Below are positions 35,074-43,054 of a DNA stretch of 64,000 nucleotides, piece after piece. Origin of the DNA: Altererythrobacter sp. TH136 (GTDB taxonomy: Bacteria > Pseudomonadota > Alphaproteobacteria > Sphingomonadales > Sphingomonadaceae); the NCBI RefSeq assembly GCF_007065885.1, contig NZ_CP041409.1, positions 2,527,501 to 2,591,500 on the forward strand, read 5' to 3'. Within the stretch, counting starts at the first letter, position 1; each line of letters begins with the position of its first letter. Made by a program: the position numbers and the translations under genes. The notes below the pieces were generated by a model. It did not search any database and had not been told where the DNA came from. It saw only the letters and a list, made by a program, of their open reading frames with translations.

Positions 35074-36369
35074 TCAGACCGCGTCGAGGGCCTGAGCGAA
35101 GTCGGCAATCAGGTCTTCGGGATCCTCGATGCCGATGCTGATCCGCACCAGGTTGTCCGCGATGCCGAGCGCGGTCTTGCGCTCGTCCGGAACCGACAGG
35201 TGCGTCATCGAGGCGGGGTGGCTGGCAAGCGTCTCGGTCCCGCCCAGGCTGACAGCGAGTTTCGCGATCGTCAGCGCATCCAGGAAACGGAAACACTCCG
35301 CCTCGCCGCCCCGGATGAACACCGAGAAGGTGCTTCCCGCGCCCATGCAATGGCGATCGAAGATGTAATGCTGGCGGGGATCGTCGATCATGCCGAGGTA
35401 ACCGAGCTTCTCAACCTTGGGATGCCCGGCAAGGAAATCGCAGACCTTGGCTGCGTTCTGTCCGGCCCGGTCCATCCTGAGCTCTACGGTCTCCAGGCTG
35501 CGCAGGAGCATCCAGGCGGTGTTGGGATCGGCGATGCCGCCCATGGTATTGCGCAACATGCGCACCGGGGTGAGCCATTTCTTGGCCCCCGATACGCTGC
35601 CGGCCACGAGGTCCGAATGACCGCCGACGTACTTCGTCAGCGAGTAGACCACGATGTCGGCCCCGTGATCGAGCGGACGGGACCACAGCGGCCCCAGAAA
35701 CGTGTTGTCGATCGCGATGGGGCAGTCGGTGCCCAGCGCGGCGTCGCGCGCATCGCGCACGGCCTCGACATCGACCAGCGCATTGGTCGGGTTGGCGGGG
35801 CTTTCGAGGTAAACCATCGCCACCTTGCCGCCCTGGCTGTCCGCCAGCGCCTTGGCCTTGGCCATGACGGCGTCCAGTTCGGCGCGGTCGGCACCCGCGG
35901 GGAAATCGACATAGGTCACGCCGAACCGGCTCATGTGCTTTGCCACGAACCCTTCACTGGCGGCATAGAGAGGCCCCGAATGCACGATGACATCGCCCGC
36001 GGAGCAGAACGTCAGCAGCAGCACACAGATGGCGGTCATGCCGCTTGAGAAGCACAGCGTCTCCTCCGCGCCATCCCAGATCGACAGGCGCGCCTCGAGG
36101 ATCTCCTGGTTGGGTCCGTTGAAGCGGGAATAGACCAGCCCTTCCGCGCCGCCGGGCCGCTTGCCGGTGATGCCTTCGAAGTGGCGCTTGCCAGCGGCGG
36201 CGTTCTCGAACGCAAAGGTGCTAGTGAGGAAGATCGGCGGCTTCAGGCTGCCTTCGGACAGCGCGGGATCGTATCCCGCACCCATCATCAAGGTGGAAGG
36301 CTTCAGTTCGTGGTCGCCGATGCGGGTGACGGCCGCCTTGGGCTTGCGAGTGGGGGTAGGGTCGGACAT
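35074..36369 (-). CDS. Cystathionine gamma-synthase family PLP enzyme (methionine gamma-lyase-like)
   Basis: A 431-residue Cys/Met-metabolism PLP enzyme. The PLP lysine is in SLTKYVGGHSDLVAG; other motifs are AEGLVYSRFNGPN, LCFSSGMTAI, AIDNTFLGPLWSRPLDHGAD and LGGTETLASHPASMTH. An insertion of about 12 residues after FENAAAGKRHF separates it from typical MetB. Substrate may be methionine, cystathionine or O-acyl-homoserine. Start ATG 36369 is supported by GAGGAAG upstream; an open frame continues further 5' but is not coding-like. Single-gene unit. Confidence 0.87.
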   Translation of the reverse strand: MSDPTPTRKPKAAVTRIGDHELKPSTLMMGAGYDPALSEGSLKPPIFLTSTFAFENAAAGKRHFEGITGKRPGGAEGLVYSRFNGPNQEILEARLSIWDGAEETLCFSSGMTAICVLLLTFCSAGDVIVHSGPLYAASEGFVAKHMSRFGVTYVDFPAGADRAELDAVMAKAKALADSQGGKVAMVYLESPANPTNALVDVEAVRDARDAALGTDCPIAIDNTFLGPLWSRPLDHGADIVVYSLTKYVGGHSDLVAGSVSGAKKWLTPVRMLRNTMGGIADPNTAWMLLRSLETVELRMDRAGQNAAKVCDFLAGHPKVEKLGYLGMIDDPRQHYIFDRHCMGAGSTFSVFIRGGEAECFRFLDALTIAKLAVSLGGTETLASHPASMTHLSVPDERKTALGIADNLVRISIGIEDPEDLIADFAQALDAV

Positions 36370-36540
36370 GCGATGCTTCCTCAGGACCAACGCTCCCAGG
36401 GAGGCGGGGAGCACGAGAATGAGGGGCCGGGGCGCTCGTGTCCTAACCTCCGCAGGACGCATCTCCGCCGGCTCGACGGTCGCCGGAGCGATTACGGTGC
36501 GGCGGCGATGATTTCAACCGCAACCATCGGCCGCTTGCGC

Positions 36541-37953
36541 TCACGCCCCCAGCGCCGCTACGCCCCAGACGGCGCCGATCAGCAGGAACACGCCCGCGAC
36601 ATCCAGCGCCGCGCCCGCGGCCAGCATACGCGGCAGGGCGATCCGTCCCGTCGCCCAGGCGATCGCATTGGGCCCCGTGCCGGCGGGCAGCATGAAGCCC
36701 CAACTGGCTGCGAGAGCCGCCGGCAGCGCGAGAAGCACGGGATCAGCGCCGAGCGCCACCGCAAGGCTCGCCACCACCGGCATGATCGCGCTCGCGGTCG
36801 CGACGTTGCTGGCGAATTCGGTGATGGCGATCATCAGGGCGACGACCGCCAACGCGACGATGATGAGCGGCACGCTGCTCAGCGCCAGCAGCGACTGGCC
36901 GAGCCATGCCGCAAATCCCGATTCGCTCATTCCGGCGGCCAATGCCAGTCCGCCGCCAAACATCATGATGACGCCCCATGGCGCGCGATCGGCCTCGCTC
37001 CAGGTCAGCATCGGCCGCCCGGTACCGTCGGGCAGCACGAACAGGAGCGTCCCGCAGAACACCGCGATGGTCCCATCGGTCAGCGCGCCCGCAGGGACGA
37101 GCGGTTCAAGCAGCGGTTGCGCCATCCACAGTCCGAACGCGAGCATGATCAAGGGAAGCAGCCGCCGCTCCGGCACCGTCCAGCTATGGTCGGTGTGGAT
37201 GGCTGCGCGGGCGCCGGTGACATCGAACGGGTGTTCGGCGACCCGGTGCACCTGGCCGACGATCCAGGCCGCGAGCGGTGTCGCGATCAGCACCACCGGA
37301 ACCCCGAACGAAGCCCACTGCGCGAACCCGATGCGCACGCCGGTCAGCTCCGCGATCAGTCCGACGGCGATGGCGTTGGTCGGCGATCCCACGATCGTGC
37401 CGAGTCCGCCGATCGAGGCGGCGAAGGCGATCCCCATCGGCAGCGCCCCTGACAGGCCGGTCTGAGTGACTTCCTCCGACCCTCCGCTGGCGAGCACCGC
37501 GAGTGCCATCGGCATCATGATCAGGGCGGTCGAGGTGTTCGATATGACCATACTGAGGATGGCCGCAGCCGCCATGAACGCGAACAGCAGACGATGCTGG
37601 CTGCCGCCGTTCCCGACGACCCGCAAAAGACCTTGCGCAAGCCGTGCGTGCAGCCCGGTGCGTTCGATGGCGAGCGCGATGAACGCGCCGCCCAGGATGA
37701 GAAACAGGATCGGGGAATAATACTGGCTGGCGGTCTCGTTCGCGCTCATCACCCCGGCCATCGGCAGCACCAGGAATGGCAGGAGCGCGGTGGCGGTGAG
37801 CGGCAGCGCCTCGGTCATCCACCATGCGGCCATCCACACGACAAGGCCTGCGACCAGCCATGCCTCGGCCGGCATACCTGCGGGCGGCGGCAGCAACAGG
37901 GTGAGCACGAATGCCAGCACCCCGGTGACGAGGCCGATCCGTCGTGCTGTCAT
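36541..37953 (-). CDS. SLC13/DASS family anion:sodium symporter
   Basis: A 470-residue inner-membrane carrier with about twelve hydrophobic segments. The family signature GLGTIVGSPTNAIAVGLIAE is present in the N-terminal half and its repeat AGTGPNAIAWATGRI in the C-terminal half; these SNT-like loops bind sodium and the carboxylate. Members move dicarboxylates, citrate or sulfate. ATG 37953 starts MTARRIGLVTGVL. It has no enzyme partner nearby. Confidence 0.88.
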   Translation of the reverse strand: MTARRIGLVTGVLAFVLTLLLPPPAGMPAEAWLVAGLVVWMAAWWMTEALPLTATALLPFLVLPMAGVMSANETASQYYSPILFLILGGAFIALAIERTGLHARLAQGLLRVVGNGGSQHRLLFAFMAAAAILSMVISNTSTALIMMPMALAVLASGGSEEVTQTGLSGALPMGIAFAASIGGLGTIVGSPTNAIAVGLIAELTGVRIGFAQWASFGVPVVLIATPLAAWIVGQVHRVAEHPFDVTGARAAIHTDHSWTVPERRLLPLIMLAFGLWMAQPLLEPLVPAGALTDGTIAVFCGTLLFVLPDGTGRPMLTWSEADRAPWGVIMMFGGGLALAAGMSESGFAAWLGQSLLALSSVPLIIVALAVVALMIAITEFASNVATASAIMPVVASLAVALGADPVLLALPAALAASWGFMLPAGTGPNAIAWATGRIALPRMLAAGAALDVAGVFLLIGAVWGVAALGA

Positions 37954-38123
37954 CGGTCTTGCCCCTCCATGCCCGGAGGCTGTTCTATCGCAACCGCCCG
38001 GCAGGGCAACCTGCCCCACCACAGGAGCGTGGCGCGCTCAGACGGGGGACAGTCGCATCGACACGATCTTCCAGGCGAGCTGTTCGCGCGTCGCGCCGTC
38101 GATGTCGTTGACCCGGCGCAGGA

Positions 38124-38663
38124 TCACTCACCTGTCAGCGTCGCTCGACTGCCGTCCGAACGCGCGCCGGTGACCGTTGCCGGCACCGTGTAGTAGGTCG
38201 ATCCTGCAGCTCCCTCCATCCGGCCGGCAGGCACCGTGACGGCAAGGTCGCGGAGCGGATGGAACAGTGCGTTGAGCTGCTGTTTCGAAAGCTCTGCCTT
38301 GGCCGCATCGCCCATCAGCGCCCACGCCTGATCGAATTCGCGCAGTTCGATCCCGCGTGCCCACGCCAGCAGGTTGGCCCGTGCGCCCGTTTCCGACCTC
38401 GCGGCAGCAAGGGTAAGCGTTGCAGGAGCGATAACAGGCCGGCCATCGTTCTCGCCGGGAACGGCATCCGGCGAGACGGCCGGATTGGGCGGCACCGGAG
38501 AGGGCGGTGCGGGAGTCGGTGATGCGGGCTGGGTGCCCCTTGGCGGGGAAGGCTCTTCCCCGGTGATCGCCTTCAACTCGTCAGATGGCGCGGGATGTTT
38601 CTGCTCGCATGCGGTTAGCAGCAACGCTGCTAGGGCCACCGCGCAGCTCACGGCTCTTTTCAC
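38124..38663 (-). CDS. Putative lipoprotein of unknown function
   Basis: About 179 residues. Signal AVALAALLLTAC with lipobox LTAC, a Pro/Ser/Thr-rich linker (about residues 30-70), then a small folded domain with LLAWARGIELREFDQAWALM and STYYTVPATVTGA. It resembles periplasmic proteins with a DUF4019/NTF2-like fold, but I do not assign it. Start GTG 38663 is supported by GAGGGAG seven bases upstream; an ATG at 38705 lacks one. It lies between infC and the SLC13 carrier on the same strand. Confidence 0.6.
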   Translation of the reverse strand: MKRAVSCAVALAALLLTACEQKHPAPSDELKAITGEEPSPPRGTQPASPTPAPPSPVPPNPAVSPDAVPGENDGRPVIAPATLTLAAARSETGARANLLAWARGIELREFDQAWALMGDAAKAELSKQQLNALFHPLRDLAVTVPAGRMEGAAGSTYYTVPATVTGARSDGSRATLTGE

Positions 38664-38727
38664 GCCACGGCTCCCTCGGGGGCAGCGAAGCCGGACCAGG
38701 CGCAAGCCGGATCCGGCATTCGTCAGC

Positions 38728-39270
38728 TTACTTCGGAGAGATCACCATGAGCATCTGGCGCCCTTCAAGGCGCGGGTATGCTTCGACCTTGGCGATCTCG
38801 GCGGTGTCTTCCTGCACCCGTTTCAACAGGTCCATGCCGAGTTCCTGGTGCGCCATTTCACGTCCGCGGAAACGCAGGGTCATCTTGACCTTGTCGCCTT
38901 CCTCGATGAACTTCTTCACGTTGCGCATTTTCACATCGTAATCGTGATCGTCGATGTTCGGACGCATCTTGATCTCTTTGATGTCCTGCGTTTTCTGAGT
39001 CTTGCGCGCCTGGTTGGCTTTTTTCTGCGCCTCGTAACGGTGCTTGCCGACGTCGAGGAACTTCGCGACTGGCGGATCGGCGTTTGGCGAGATCTCGACC
39101 AGATTAAGGCCAATCTCGTTGGCCTGTTCCATCGCTTCGCGCGTGTACATCACGCCGAGGTTCTCACCGTTTTCGTCGATGACGCGAACCTTGTCGGACT
39201 GGATCAGATTATCAAAGCGCGGGCCGCTCTTGACGGGCGGGGCCAGCATGCGCCGGGGGGGACGAGCTAT
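38728..39270 (-). CDS. infC: Translation initiation factor IF-3, probable ATA start
   Basis: IF-3 binds the 30S subunit and proofreads initiation. The body has the N-domain ([40 protein letters not shown]), the lysine-rich linker and the C-domain ([40 protein letters not shown]). The first ATG (39249) has no ribosome site. Seven codons upstream, in frame, an ATA at 39270 is preceded by AGGAG with eight-base spacing and gives the N-terminus [16 protein letters not shown]. Rare AUU/AUA starts on infC are a known self-regulation device in other bacteria. No rpmI-rplT follows. Confidence 0.9.
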   Translation of the reverse strand: MARPPRRMLAPPVKSGPRFDNLIQSDKVRVIDENGENLGVMYTREAMEQANEIGLNLVEISPNADPPVAKFLDVGKHRYEAQKKANQARKTQKTQDIKEIKMRPNIDDHDYDVKMRNVKKFIEEGDKVKMTLRFRGREMAHQELGMDLLKRVQEDTAEIAKVEAYPRLEGRQMLMVISPK

Positions 39271-39345
39271 GGGGCGTTCTCCTGAAATGCCATTAGAGTG
39301 ACGTTCTACTTAGGCGCGAATCGTCAGATACGGAAGAGGCTGCGC

Positions 39346-40068
39346 CTAGGCCGCCGCACGCCACAGGGGGAATGTGGCGAGTTTGCCACCGGCTGGCACC
39401 ACCGCGTCAATCGTCCGCGCTGGCTGAAGCGCCTTAAGAATTTCCGGATCGGCCGCATTCATGCCCCCGGTCAGCGCGCCAAAGGCCGGCAGGATCATCC
39501 GTCCAGAGCCGCGTCCGTCCGCGCTGACGACCGCGCACGGCCGGCGGATGCGCCGCGAACGAACCGTGAGCTGCAGCCGGGGGTGGTAGTGGCCCGACAG
39601 TTCGGGCCGCGTCTCGCCTGCTTTCGCGCGGTGACGCAGGACCAGGCCGGCGATGACGAGTTCGTTCGCCATCGTGCCGCCCGCCGCTGCCTCCGCCGCG
39701 CCGCTGACCTTGTCGATATCGTGATTGCCGGTGATCCAGACCCAGTCGGTGACGCGGGTCAGGGCGGCGAGCATGCCGGCGGCGTGCGGTTCCAGCCGGG
39801 ATGCCCCGCGCGCATCGTGGAAGTTATCGCCCAGCGTATAGACCCGTCGCGCGCCGGTTTCGCGGATCGCCAGCGCCAGCCGCTCCAGCGTTTCGCGGCT
39901 GTCGTAAGGGGGCAGCAGCTGGCCGTGACGCGCGAAGAAGCTGGCTTTTTCCAGGTGGAGGTCGGCCACCAGCAAAGCCCGTTCCCGCGGCCAGTACAGC
40001 GCGCGGCCCTGCGTGATCGCGAATTCTTCGTTAGCGAAGGCAAGGGTGGCGAACGAAAGGGGAACCAT
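39346..40068 (-). CDS. pdeM: PdeM-like metallophosphoesterase (ligase-associated DNA damage response)
   Basis: A 240-residue calcineurin-like phosphoesterase. Metal motifs in order: LLVADLHLEKASFFARHG, YTLGDNFHDARG, WITGNHDIDK and ELSGHYHPRLQ. ALYWPRERALLVADLHLEK matches the PdeM family, which is normally encoded beside a ligase, helicase and exonuclease in a DNA repair cassette; none of these is adjacent here. ATG 40068 gives the family start. It lies 75 bases upstream of infC on the same strand. Confidence 0.8.
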   Translation of the reverse strand: MVPLSFATLAFANEEFAITQGRALYWPRERALLVADLHLEKASFFARHGQLLPPYDSRETLERLALAIRETGARRVYTLGDNFHDARGASRLEPHAAGMLAALTRVTDWVWITGNHDIDKVSGAAEAAAGGTMANELVIAGLVLRHRAKAGETRPELSGHYHPRLQLTVRSRRIRRPCAVVSADGRGSGRMILPAFGALTGGMNAADPEILKALQPARTIDAVVPAGGKLATFPLWRAAA

Positions 40069-40114
40069 GCCGCGCTCTTGCCCCAGTCGATTCGGCTTGG
40101 CAAGGGTGTCGCGC

Positions 40115-40972
40115 ATGACTGACTGGACCCCCCACACCGCCCGCGCGAAAGTCTGGTTCGAAGACTTGCGCGACCAGATCTGCGCTGCGTTCGAGGCGAT
40201 CGAGCGCGAAGCCGGGTCGGACGCTTCGTTCGAGTACACGCCCTGGGCACGTGAGGAGGAGGGCAACGATTCCCCCGGTGGCGGCACGCGCGGAGTGATG
40301 AAAGGGCAGGTGTTCGAGAAGGTCGGGGTCAACGTGTCCACCGTACACGGCAACTTCGCGCCGGGTTTCGCGGCCACGATCAACGGCGCGAGCGAAGAGG
40401 ATCCGGGCTTCACCGCCACCGGGATCAGCCTGGTCGCGCACATGGCCAATCCCCACGTGCCGGCGGTCCACATGAACACCCGTTTCCTGACCACCAGCAA
40501 GGCGTGGTTCGGGGGCGGGGCGGACCTGAACCCGCCGCTTCCCTATGATGACGACACGGCGGAATTTCACGCCGCGTTCCGCGCCGCGTGCGCCGGGCAT
40601 AATCCCACGTACTACGACCAGTTCAAGAAATGGGCGGACGATTACTTCTATATCCCGCATCGCGGGGTCCATCGCGGCGTGGGCGGGATTTTCTACGATC
40701 ACCTCGATTGCGCGGACGACGCCGCATGGGAGCGGCACTTCGCTTTCACCCAGGATGTCGGAAGGGCATTTCTCGACGTGTTCCCGCGCATCGTCCGGCG
40801 CCGTATGGGCGCTGAGTTCACCCCTCAGGAGAAGCTTCAGCAACTGGAGTGGCGTGGGCGCTACGCCGAGTTCAACCTCGTCTACGATCGCGGCACGTTG
40901 TTCGGCCTCAAGACGGGCGGCAACATCGATGCCATCCTGATGAGCCTTCCGCCCGAGGCGGTGTGGAGCTGA
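40115..40972 (+). CDS. hemF: Oxygen-dependent coproporphyrinogen III oxidase
   Basis: Decarboxylates coproporphyrinogen III to protoporphyrinogen IX using O2 in haem (and bacteriochlorophyll) synthesis. 285 residues. Motifs: RGVMKGQVFEKVGVNVSTVHG, AHMANPHVPAVHMNTRF, TSKAWFGGGADLNPPLPY and the C-terminal RGRYAEFNLVYDRGTLFGLK. ATG 40115. It is divergent from pdeM, separated by only 46 bases. Confidence 0.95.
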   Translation: MTDWTPHTARAKVWFEDLRDQICAAFEAIEREAGSDASFEYTPWAREEEGNDSPGGGTRGVMKGQVFEKVGVNVSTVHGNFAPGFAATINGASEEDPGFTATGISLVAHMANPHVPAVHMNTRFLTTSKAWFGGGADLNPPLPYDDDTAEFHAAFRAACAGHNPTYYDQFKKWADDYFYIPHRGVHRGVGGIFYDHLDCADDAAWERHFAFTQDVGRAFLDVFPRIVRRRMGAEFTPQEKLQQLEWRGRYAEFNLVYDRGTLFGLKTGGNIDAILMSLPPEAVWS

Positions 40973-41052
40973 ACCGCACTCGCGCGCGATGACCACTTAC
41001 TGCGCCGCCGCGCGATGACCCGCGGCTGCACCAACATAATTCGGAGAATTTC

Positions 41053-42957
41053 ATGCGTAGTCTTGCCGCCCTTCTGCTGCTCGCATCGACCGCGGCGTGC
41101 ACGACGATGACGCCTGACGCGCCTCCCCAGACCATGGTGGCGCCGATCCTGACCAGTACGGACGCCCGCGACACGGCGACCTATGCCCGGCCAGAAGTCG
41201 CACGGGTCACGCACGTCGACCTCGATCTCGCGCTCGACTTCGCTGCCAAGACGGTGGGCGGCACCGCGACACTCGATCTCCTCACCGCGCCCGGCGCGAC
41301 CGAGGTCGTCCTGGACGATCGCGGCTTGCAGATCAGCCGCGTCACCGATGGCGGCGGCGCGGAACTGCCGTTCACCGTCGGCCAGTCGGTCGAGGGCCGG
41401 GGCGCGCCGCTGACCATCGCCATCGGACCGGGAGCCGAGCGCCGGCGCATCGCCATCCAGTACACCGCCGCCCCCGGCGCCGAGGCGCTGCAGTGGCTTG
41501 CTCCTGAGCAGACCGCGGGCAAGGCGCAGCCGTTCCTGTTCAGCCAGGGCCAGGCGATCCTCAACCGCACATGGATCCCGACGCAAGACAGCCCCGGCAT
41601 TCGCCAGACCTGGCGCGCGCGGATCACCGCACCCAAGCCGCTGACGGTGGTGATGTCGGGCCTGAAGCAGGGCGAGACGGAAGACCTCGGCGATCGCCGC
41701 GCGTTCACCTATGCAATGAACAAGCCGGTCGCGCCGTATCTGATCGCGATCGCGGCAGGCGACATCGCGTTCCGTGAGATCGGCCCGCGCACCGGGGTGT
41801 GGGCCGAACCGGCCACCCTGGCCGCGGCGCATCACGAAACCGCCGATACCGAGAAGATGGTTGTGGCTGCGGAGAAGCTATACGGTCCGTACCGCTGGGG
41901 CCGCTACGACATGATCGTGCTGCCGCCGAGCTTCCCCTACGGCGGGATGGAAAACCCGACACTCACCTTCCTGACGCCGACCTTCATCGCCGGCGACCGC
42001 AGCCTCAACGGCCTGATCGCACACGAACTGGCGCACTCGTGGTCCGGCAATCTGGTGACCAACGCCAACTGGTCCGACAGCTGGCTGAACGAAGGCGTCA
42101 CCAGCTATTTCGAGAACCGCATCATCGAGGCGCTGTACGGTCCCCGCCGCGCCAGCCAGGAAGCGGCGTTGAGCTTTGCCGAGATGGAGGGCGAGCTGGC
42201 CAAGGCCGGTCCCGACAACCCGGAGACCGCGCTGCACTTGCCCGACAGCGTGGCCGGGCCCGACGCCGGGCTGGGCGGAGTAATCTACGACAAGGGCGCG
42301 GTGTTCATGCGGACCGTCGAAACCATCGTCGGCCGCCCCCGGTTCGATGCCTGGCTGCGCCAGTGGTTCGACAACCACGCGTTCCAGCCCGCCACCAGCG
42401 CGATGATCCTGGCTGACATGAAGGCCAACCTTGTCGGCAACGACCCTGCGCTGGCGCAGCGCCTGATGCTCGACGAATGGATCTACCAGCCGGGCCTGCC
42501 GGCCAATGCGGTGCGGCCGAACCCCGCCGCGTTTGCCGAGGTCGATGCTGCCGCCGCGGCCTACGGCACCGGCGGCGGGGTGCCGCAAGCTGCCTGGGCA
42601 AAGTGGACCACGGCCGAACGTCTGCGGTTCATGGCCAAGCTGCCGCGCGAGCGCACTGCGGCCCAGCTTGGCGCGCTGGACCAGGCGCTGGGCCTGTCGA
42701 ACGAGGGCAACGACGAAGTCCTGTTCGCATGGCTCCAGCTGGCTCTCGCCAATCGCTACGAACCCGCCGTCCCGCTGGCGGAGCAATTCCTGGCCCGGGT
42801 CGGCCGCCGCAAGTTCGTCGCGCCGTTGTTCGAGACCCTGATGGGTGAGGGCGAGTGGGGCCAGCCACTGGCGCGTCGCATCTACGCCACAACGCGTCCG
42901 GGTTACCACGCTGTAACTACGGTCACGGTCGACAAGCTGGTGCTCAAGAAGGACTGA
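41053..42957 (+). CDS. M1 family metallopeptidase, lipoprotein (LTA4 hydrolase-like)
   Basis: A 634-residue zinc aminopeptidase. The signal ends LLLLASTAACTT, a lipobox-like sequence, so it is probably lipid-anchored. The exopeptidase motif is PYGGMENP, the zinc site HELAHSWSGN with the distal Glu in WLNEGVTSYFE, about residues 320-345. The C-terminal helical domain (LTA4H_C-like, about residues 490-630) places it with the leukotriene A4 hydrolase-like subgroup. Likely role: periplasmic peptide trimming. Followed by a terminator-like hairpin at 42973. Confidence 0.9.
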   Translation: MRSLAALLLLASTAACTTMTPDAPPQTMVAPILTSTDARDTATYARPEVARVTHVDLDLALDFAAKTVGGTATLDLLTAPGATEVVLDDRGLQISRVTDGGGAELPFTVGQSVEGRGAPLTIAIGPGAERRRIAIQYTAAPGAEALQWLAPEQTAGKAQPFLFSQGQAILNRTWIPTQDSPGIRQTWRARITAPKPLTVVMSGLKQGETEDLGDRRAFTYAMNKPVAPYLIAIAAGDIAFREIGPRTGVWAEPATLAAAHHETADTEKMVVAAEKLYGPYRWGRYDMIVLPPSFPYGGMENPTLTFLTPTFIAGDRSLNGLIAHELAHSWSGNLVTNANWSDSWLNEGVTSYFENRIIEALYGPRRASQEAALSFAEMEGELAKAGPDNPETALHLPDSVAGPDAGLGGVIYDKGAVFMRTVETIVGRPRFDAWLRQWFDNHAFQPATSAMILADMKANLVGNDPALAQRLMLDEWIYQPGLPANAVRPNPAAFAEVDAAAAAYGTGGGVPQAAWAKWTTAERLRFMAKLPRERTAAQLGALDQALGLSNEGNDEVLFAWLQLALANRYEPAVPLAEQFLARVGRRKFVAPLFETLMGEGEWGQPLARRIYATTRPGYHAVTTVTVDKLVLKKD

Positions 42958-42972
42958 GCCAGCTTCTTTCCA

Positions 42973-43002
42973 GGGGGCGCCGCGTCCGGCATGCGGCCCC
43001 CC
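42973..43002 (+). terminator. Terminator-like hairpin after the M1 peptidase gene
   Basis: GGGGG(C)GCCGC at 42973-42983 pairs with GCGGCCCCCC at 42993-43002 with one bulged base and a nine-base loop. No T-run follows, so strength is uncertain. Confidence 0.4.
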
Positions 43003-43054
43003 GTCGACGAAAAGGCTTGCTCCTGTTCGCGCATTCCTCACATCAGGGTGCGAG

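Noticed and set aside
36370-36540. Possible riboswitch leader (SAM-type) before the cystathionine gamma-synthase-like gene
   Set aside because: The leader is long and GC-rich, but I could not fit any known SAM-II or SAM/SAH consensus by eye. A covariance-model search would decide.
38038-38127. 29-codon frame overlapping the end of the 38.1-kb lipoprotein gene in a GTGA junction
   Set aside because: Too short, without signal or domain; the junction could arise by chance.
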